DNA of 64,000 nt, from contig NZ_QMEY01000002.1 in the NCBI RefSeq assembly GCF_003315795.1, positions 620,001-684,000 on the forward strand. The letters are read 5' to 3'. Position numbers and translations under genes: made by a program. Of this stretch, positions 59,429-64,000 are shown piece after piece (position 1 is the stretch's first letter; the number at the start of each line of letters is the position of its first letter). The stretch is from Spongiactinospora rosea. GTDB taxonomy: Bacteria; Actinomycetota; Actinomycetes; Streptosporangiales; Streptosporangiaceae. Under the pieces are notes generated by a model. The model was not told the DNA's origin. It saw only the letters and a list, made by a program, of their open reading frames with translations, and did not search any database.

Positions 59429-59995
59429 ATGGCGAGCACCACCACACAGAGCACGAGCTGGACCACCTGGCTGAAGGGGCGGTGGCCGACCGCGCTGGCG
59501 CTGGCCGGGGCGGCGTTGATGATCGGTGGTGGCGGGCCGGGGCAGGGGGTGGGCGGGTTCGGGCACATTCTGCCGCTGCTGCCGTTGCTGTACCTGGTGA
59601 TGGCCAAGCTGCGGCGGCGCGAGTGGACGTGGCCGGGGCTCGGGATCGGGTCCGTGGCCGTCTTCGGACTTCAGGCGCTGGACATCCCGGCCGCCGTCGT
59701 CCTCAGCGGGATCGCGCTGGTCGTACTGGTCTGGGCGGGGGTGGACGGGCAGGTGCGCAGGGACGGCGCGTTGCGGACGCAGGCGCTCGGGATGCTGATC
59801 TTCGGCGGGCTGGCGCTGGCCGGGCTGGCCGTCGATCCGGAGCTGGGCCGCTACCTGGTGGCGGCGGGCTGGTTCTTCCACGGCGTGTGGGACTTCGCGC
59901 ACCTGCGGGCCAACAAGGTCGTGGCCCGCTCGTTCGCCGAGTGGTGCGGCGTCGTGGACATCGTGATCGGGCTCGCGCTCGTCCTGCTGCCCTAG
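59429..59995 (+). CDS. Hypothetical membrane protein (about 5-6 helices)
   Basis: A 188-residue hydrophobic protein with about five to six membrane segments (LALAGAALMIGGG, HILPLLPLLYLVMA, AAVVLSGIALVVLVWAGV, TQALGMLIFGGLALAGLAV, WCGVVDIVIGLALVLL). A conserved-looking WFFHGVWDFAHLRANKVV holds His residues near the end. AGAAGGAG 8 nt before the ATG at 59429. Function unknown. Converges on the sigma-factor gene with a 3-bp gap. Confidence 0.8.
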   Translation: MASTTTQSTSWTTWLKGRWPTALALAGAALMIGGGGPGQGVGGFGHILPLLPLLYLVMAKLRRREWTWPGLGIGSVAVFGLQALDIPAAVVLSGIALVVLVWAGVDGQVRRDGALRTQALGMLIFGGLALAGLAVDPELGRYLVAAGWFFHGVWDFAHLRANKVVARSFAEWCGVVDIVIGLALVLLP

Positions 59996-59998
59996 GTG

Positions 59999-61348
59999 TC
60001 AGCGGAGGTGGGCGGCCTTGCGCAGGAGTACAGAACGCTCCCGGGCGTTGCCGCACAGGCGGGCGGCGAACTCCAGTTCGGCGCGGGCCTCGGCGGTACG
60101 GCCGAGGCGGGCGAGCAGCTCGCCGCGTACGCCCGGCAGCAGGTGGGAGCCCGCCAGCCGGCCGGAGGCGGCCAGTTCGTCCACGATGGACAGCGCCGAA
60201 TCCGGTCCGGCCGCCATGGCGACGGCGACCGCGCGGTTGAGTTCGACGATGGGCGAGGGGGCCACCCGGCCCAGCGCCTCGTACAGCAGCACGATCCGCT
60301 CCCAGTCGGTCTCGGCCACCGAGGACGCCGACGCGTGGCAGGAGGCGATGGCCGCCTGCAGGCCGTACGGCCCGAGGCCGCGACCGGCGGCGGCCCGGGC
60401 CAGGGCGGCCTGGCCGCGCCGGATCGCCGAGCGGTCCCACAGCCGGCGGTCCTGGTCCTCAAGCAGTACGGCCTCGCCGGCCGGGCCGGTACGCGCCGGG
60501 AAGCGCGCGGCGGTCAGCTCGAACAGCGCGAGCAGCCCGTACACCTCGTGCTCGCCGGGCAGCAGCGCGGCCAGCATCCGGGCCAGCCGGATCGCCTCGT
60601 ACGCGAGGTCGGCGCGCAGCAGGCGATCCCCGGAGGTCGCCGTCGAGCCCTCGGTGAAGATCACGTACAGCACGCTGAGCACACCGCCGAGCCGTTCGCG
60701 GCGTTCGGCGGCGGGCGGCTGCTCGAACGGCACGCCCGCCGCGGCGATCGTCTTCTTGGCCCGGGTGATCCGCGCCTGGACGGTCGGCACCGGCACCAGG
60801 AACGCCCGCGCGATCTCCTCGCTGGACAGGCCGCCCACCGCGCGCAGCGTCAGGGCCACCCGGGCCTCCGGCGACAGCACCGGGTGGCAGGCCATGAAGA
60901 TCAGCGCCAGGATGTCGTCGTCCACCCGGTCGGGGTCCCACGGCAGGTCGTCCTGCCGCTGCGCCGGGTCCACCGCGCCCGCGGCGGCCTGTCCCTCGTC
61001 GAGCCGCCCGGCCAGCATGGCGTACCGCGCGTCCAGCCCCGACCGGCGGCGGAAGCCGTCGATGGCCCTCCGCCGCGCGGTCGTGAGCAGCCAGCCCACC
61101 GGATTCGCCGGGGCCCCCTCACGCGCCCAGGTGACCAGCGCCTCGGCCAGTGCCTCCTGGGCGACGTCCTCGGCGAGTTCCAGTTCGCCGGTGTAGCGGG
61201 CCAGCGCGGCGACGATCCGCGCCGACTCGATCCGCCACACGGCCTCGACGGCCCGCCGCGCCGACTCGGTGCCCGGCTCGGCGCCTGACCCGGTGCCTGT
61301 CCCGGTGCCCGGCTCAAGGCCCGGCGGGTCGTACTCGGCCGTGGGCAT
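59999..61348 (-). CDS. ECF sigma factor, ECF42 group, with C-terminal extension
   Basis: A 449-residue ECF sigma factor. Region 2 lies at about 30-95 (YTGELELAEDVAQEALAEAL, ARRRAIDGFRRRSGLD) and region 4 at about 145-195 (GLSSEEIARAFLVPVPTVQARITRAKK). A long C-terminal TPR-like domain (about 220-449) is typical of ECF42 and replaces an anti-sigma factor as the control element. A Gly/Thr-rich linker precedes region 2. It overlaps the DGPF gene by one base (TGATG), and the pair is the hallmark of ECF42 loci. Confidence 0.92.
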   Translation of the reverse strand: MPTAEYDPPGLEPGTGTGTGSGAEPGTESARRAVEAVWRIESARIVAALARYTGELELAEDVAQEALAEALVTWAREGAPANPVGWLLTTARRRAIDGFRRRSGLDARYAMLAGRLDEGQAAAGAVDPAQRQDDLPWDPDRVDDDILALIFMACHPVLSPEARVALTLRAVGGLSSEEIARAFLVPVPTVQARITRAKKTIAAAGVPFEQPPAAERRERLGGVLSVLYVIFTEGSTATSGDRLLRADLAYEAIRLARMLAALLPGEHEVYGLLALFELTAARFPARTGPAGEAVLLEDQDRRLWDRSAIRRGQAALARAAAGRGLGPYGLQAAIASCHASASSVAETDWERIVLLYEALGRVAPSPIVELNRAVAVAMAAGPDSALSIVDELAASGRLAGSHLLPGVRGELLARLGRTAEARAELEFAARLCGNARERSVLLRKAAHLR

Positions 61349-61767
61349 CAGAGCTGGCCGGTCCGCTCGCGCCACGCCCGCTCGTTGATGATCCACTCGT
61401 TGTCCTGCGGGAACTCCTCGATGCTCGGCACCCGGCGGACCTCGCACTTGGAGCCGGGCATCCGCGGGATCCGCTTGGCCCACTCCACGGCCTCCTCCTT
61501 GGTGGCCACGTCGAGGATGTAGTAGCCGCCGAACAGCTCCTTGGTCTCGCCGTACGGGCCGTCGGTGACCACCGGCGTCTCGCCGCTGAAGTCGACCACC
61601 ACGCCCTGCGCCGGGTCGTCCAGGCCCTCGGCGGCGACCAGCACCCCGGCCCGGATCAACTCGTCGTTGAAGCGCCCCATGGTCTCCAGCATCTCGTCGA
61701 AGGAGACCTTCGACATCGCCTCCATGGTCTCGTCCGTCCCGCGCATGATCAGCATGTACTTCGCCAT
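61348..61767 (-). CDS. DGPF/YCII-related protein, partner of ECF42 sigma factor
   Basis: A 139-residue YCII-like protein. It begins MAKYMLIMRGTDETMEAM and carries the diagnostic DGPYGETKELFGGYYILDVA (about residues 71-90). These small proteins are the conserved targets of ECF42 sigma factors; their biochemical role is not established. AAGGAG 8 nt before the ATG at 61767. Transcribed first, with the sigma gene translationally coupled. Confidence 0.93.
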   Translation of the reverse strand: MAKYMLIMRGTDETMEAMSKVSFDEMLETMGRFNDELIRAGVLVAAEGLDDPAQGVVVDFSGETPVVTDGPYGETKELFGGYYILDVATKEEAVEWAKRIPRMPGSKCEVRRVPSIEEFPQDNEWIINERAWRERTGQL

Positions 61768-61818
61768 CGTGGCTCTCCTTGTTCCACCGGGCCGCCCTTT
61801 CGACCCTTTCACCCCAAG

Positions 61819-61845
61819 GTCGAACGGCACTCCCATGGATCGACA
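61819..61845 (-). promoter_or_regulatory. ECF42-type promoter
   Basis: Minus-strand TGTCGA (61840-61845), 17-bp spacer, then CGAC (61819-61822), 51 bp before the DGPF start. This matches the published ECF42 consensus as I recall it (TGTCGA at -35, CGA/TC at -10), implying autoregulation. Confidence 0.7.
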
Positions 61846-61887
61846 CGCTAGACGAAGTTTTTTCCCGGCATCTCGCGAGTGCCGGGC

Positions 61888-62511
61888 TCAGACCAGGCGG
61901 GCCTCGTAGGCGGCGATCACCAGGTGGACCCGGCTGCGTGCGCCGAGCTTGGTGAGCAGGCTGCTGACGTGCGTCTTCACCGTGCTGAGGCTGACGTACA
62001 GGCGTTGCGCGATCTCCGCGTTGGACAGGCCCCTGGCCACCAGGACCAGGACCTCACGCTCGCGTTCGGTGATCTCCAGGGGGTCGGCGCCCGGGTTCAC
62101 GTACCGCCGGATCAGCCGCCGGGTGGCGGCCGGGGCCAGCAGTGACTCGCCCGCGGCGACGATGTTCATGCTTCTGAGCAGTTCGGCGGGCGGGGTGTCC
62201 TTCAGCAGGAAGCCCGCCGCGCCCGCGCGCAGCGCGCCGTAGACGTACTCGTCCAGGTCGAACGTGGTGACGATGAGCACCCGCGTCTCCGGCCGGGCCG
62301 CGCAGATGCGGCGGGTGGCCTCGATGCCGTCCATTTCCGGCATGCGTACGTCCATGAGCACCAGCCCCGGACGCTCGCGACCGGCCGCCGCCACCGCCTG
62401 CGCGCCCGTCGCGGCCTCGCCCACCGCGCGAAAGCCCGGTGCGGCGTCGACCAGCCGCAGGAAGCTCGCCCTGATCAGCGGCTGGTCGTCGGCCACCAGT
62501 ACGCCGATCAC
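61888..62511 (-). CDS. NarL/LuxR-family response regulator
   Basis: A 207-residue response regulator. The receiver domain has VADDQPLIR, the phospho-acceptor Asp in [13 protein letters not shown] (about residue 53), and Lys in [10 protein letters not shown]-terminal LuxR HTH follows ([40 protein letters not shown]). Starts at GTG overlapping the kinase stop by 4 bp. Confidence 0.93.
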   Translation of the reverse strand: MIGVLVADDQPLIRASFLRLVDAAPGFRAVGEAATGAQAVAAAGRERPGLVLMDVRMPEMDGIEATRRICAARPETRVLIVTTFDLDEYVYGALRAGAAGFLLKDTPPAELLRSMNIVAAGESLLAPAATRRLIRRYVNPGADPLEITEREREVLVLVARGLSNAEIAQRLYVSLSTVKTHVSSLLTKLGARSRVHLVIAAYEARLV

Positions 62512-63611
62512 AGCGGCAGCCTCGCCATCACCCGGAAGCCGCGCACCGGGCGGGCCCCCGCCTCGAACTCGCCGCCGAAGAGGTGCACCCGCTCGCGCAG
62601 CCCGGTCAAGCCGTGCCCGTACGGCCGCGCCTGCCCGCGCGTGCCGTCGTCGGTGACCTCCACGACGAGTTCGGCCCGCCGCCGTTCGATCCGCACCCGG
62701 GCGCGCCGGGCCCCCGCGTGTTTGAGCACGTTGGTCAGCGCCTCCTGGACGATCCGGTAGACCGTCAGGTCCATCTCCCCCTCCGCCTCTCCGTCGATGT
62801 CCAGCTCCACCGCGAGCCCGGCCGCCCTGGTCCGGGCGACGAGCGCGCCGAGATCCGCCATCCCGGGGGCGGGGGCGAGGTCGGCCGCGCCGTCCTCGCG
62901 CAGTACGCCGAGCAGCCGCCGGGTCTCGCGCAGGGCCGACCTGCTGGTCTCCTCGATCGAGGCGAGCGTACGGCTCATCTCCGCGGCCTCGCCCACATGC
63001 CCGGCCACGCCCGCCTGCACCGCGATGGTGCTGAGTCCGTGCCCGATCACGTCGTGCAGTTCCCTGGCGATCCGCAGCCGCTCGGCGGTGGTCTCGGCCC
63101 TGGCCCGCTCCTCGGCCTGCGCGGCGAGCTGCTCGGTGTAGCGCCTGCGCTGGCGTACCGCGGTACCGGCCGCCCAGCAGGCCGCCATGACCGCCAGCAC
63201 CAGCCCGGCCCGGTCTCGGACCTCGTCCGTCAGCGGGACTTCGGCCACCCCCTGCACGCCCACCCCCGCCGCCGCGACCAGCGCGAGGACGGCCCGTTCC
63301 CGGGTGGCCAGCGTGTAGAGCACCAGCGGCAGGCAGAGCGCGTCGGCGTGCGGCAGCAGGAATTCGCGCATGCCGAGCCCGCCCACCAGGACGACCACGA
63401 ACACCGCGCGCGGCCACAGCCGCCGGACCGCCACCGGAAGGCCGGTGGCCAGCGCCCCCGCGTAGTCGAGTACGCCGGGCGCGGACACGCTCCGCGACGC
63501 GACGAGCCCGATGAAACTGGCCGTGAGCAGCAGCGCGACCGCCGTGTCCACCGTCACCCAGGCCCAGCCGGGTATCCGGCTGAGCAGGGGAGGACGGATC
63601 GGTTCACGCAC
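62508..63611 (-). CDS. HisKA_3-type sensor histidine kinase
   Basis: A 367-residue kinase. About five N-terminal membrane segments ([18 protein letters not shown] and onward) are followed by the dimerisation/phosphorylation helix [20 protein letters not shown] (phospho-His about residue 187) and a HATPase domain ([28 protein letters not shown]). Pairs with the response regulator downstream. Its divergent neighbour is an ABC ATPase, the usual target of such systems in drug export. Confidence 0.92.
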   Translation of the reverse strand: MREPIRPPLLSRIPGWAWVTVDTAVALLLTASFIGLVASRSVSAPGVLDYAGALATGLPVAVRRLWPRAVFVVVLVGGLGMREFLLPHADALCLPLVLYTLATRERAVLALVAAAGVGVQGVAEVPLTDEVRDRAGLVLAVMAACWAAGTAVRQRRRYTEQLAAQAEERARAETTAERLRIARELHDVIGHGLSTIAVQAGVAGHVGEAAEMSRTLASIEETSRSALRETRRLLGVLREDGAADLAPAPGMADLGALVARTRAAGLAVELDIDGEAEGEMDLTVYRIVQEALTNVLKHAGARRARVRIERRRAELVVEVTDDGTRGQARPYGHGLTGLRERVHLFGGEFEAGARPVRGFRVMARLPL

Positions 63612-63645
63612 GGTACGAACCTAGCCCGGCGGTCCGGCGTCCCGT

Positions 63646-63663
63646 ATCGGTCCCAGGACCGAT
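63646..63663. promoter_or_regulatory. Perfect 8-2-8 palindrome between two-component system and ABC gene
   Basis: ATCGGTCC-ca-GGACCGAT lies midway in the 87-bp divergent gap, flanked by further GGTCC and GGACC half sites (63631 and 63666 regions). The likely binding site of the LuxR-type response regulator. Confidence 0.65.
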
Positions 63664-63698
63664 GCGGACCGGGCCGCCCCCGCCCGATCGTGGACGAC

Positions 63699-64000
63699 AT
63701 GATCGAAGTGACCGGACTGACCAGACGCTTCGCCGGGACGCTCGCCGTGGACGACCTCTCCTTCACGGTCGCCCCCGGCCGGATCACCGGCTTCCTCGGG
63801 CCGAACGGCGCGGGAAAGACCACGACCATGCGGCTGATCCTCGGCCTGGACCGGCCCACCGCCGGGCGGGCCGAGGTGCACGGCATGCCCTACCGCGAAC
63901 TCGACCACCCTCTCACCAAGGTCGGCGCGCTCCTGGACGCGACCGCGGTGCAGGGCGGGCGGCGCGCCGAGCAGCACCTGCGGTGGCTGGCCCGCTCCAA
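63699..64000 (+). CDS. ABC transporter ATP-binding protein, N-terminal fragment
   Basis: About 100 codons are visible before the window ends. MIEVTGLTRRFAGTLAVDDL is followed by Walker A LGPNGAGKTTTMRLILGLDR and the start of the helical domain. It resembles drug-exporter ATPases (CcmA/DrrA type). The ATG at 63699 fits the family start. Probably followed by a membrane permease and controlled by the divergent two-component system. Confidence 0.88.
   Translation, partial: MIEVTGLTRRFAGTLAVDDLSFTVAPGRITGFLGPNGAGKTTTMRLILGLDRPTAGRAEVHGMPYRELDHPLTKVGALLDATAVQGGRRAEQHLRWLARS

Overview
This is a 64 kb chromosomal window from a very GC-rich actinobacterium. Codon third positions are almost all G or C, many genes start with GTG, and several promoters look leaderless (TANNNT about 6 nt before ATG). 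The gene set (DyP peroxidase, MocR, ECF42 sigma factor with its DGPF partner, secreted S8/M28/M4 peptidases, LuxR-type two-component systems) fits a soil filamentous actinomycete, perhaps of the Streptosporangiales. That placement is inference. I saw no rRNA, tRNA, CRISPR array, transposase or integrase.

Layout. 1-8.9 kb: N-terminus of a secreted S8 peptidase, aldo/keto reductase, DyP peroxidase, a MocR regulator divergent from an enoyl-CoA hydratase, a GNAT, a WYL regulator divergent from an alpha/beta hydrolase, and an AlkZ-like winged-helix protein. 8.94-15.19 kb: a 5.86 kb island between two perfect 200-bp direct repeats. The repeat is the 3' end of a MOSC gene, intact at the right and truncated at the left. 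The island holds an APH-type kinase, a large HTH/TPR-like regulator, a 621-residue protein I cannot assign, and a compact adenylate-forming enzyme whose 3' end runs into the host repeat. 15.0-19.5 kb: MOSC, glutamine amidotransferase, protoglobin, GNAT and a DEAD-box helicase.

19.5-42.5 kb is a large catabolic and uptake locus. It has a GMC oxidoreductase, a DJ-1/isonitrile-hydratase-like protein, and two complete Dpp/Opp-type ABC importers, each headed by a lipoprotein binding protein. The second importer heads a nine-gene run that continues into amidase, amidohydrolase, acyl-CoA ligase-like enzyme and aldehyde dehydrogenase. A 931-residue fusion of APH kinase, M23-like domain and class III PLP phospho-lyase follows, then a TetR and a phosphotriesterase-like hydrolase. 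Five promoter regions carry related CGAACGAT-type dyads, two of them sharing an identical 16-mer, so a single TetR-controlled regulon is likely. The enzymes fit import and amide cleavage of a compound that yields an amino alcohol (phosphorylated, eliminated, oxidised) and an acid (CoA-activated). The substrate is unknown. Next door at 42.6-44.9 kb is a 2-oxoadipate dioxygenase (HglS) with a divergent LysR, which leaves hydroxylysine or lysine as an alternative.

44.9-64 kb: membrane protein plus DUF3500 protein, a DrrAB-like exporter, an Arc/HicB-like protein beside several TGACGTCA palindromes, secreted M28 and chitin-binding M4 peptidases, and two TetR-controlled divergent pairs. One of these pairs (TetR and FAD monooxygenase) has twin 15-bp palindromes covering the start codon. 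The window ends with an ECF42 sigma factor and DGPF protein with a recognisable ECF42 promoter, and a two-component system divergent from an ABC ATPase that is cut by the window edge. Open frames antisense to these genes are abundant and are GC-bias shadows.
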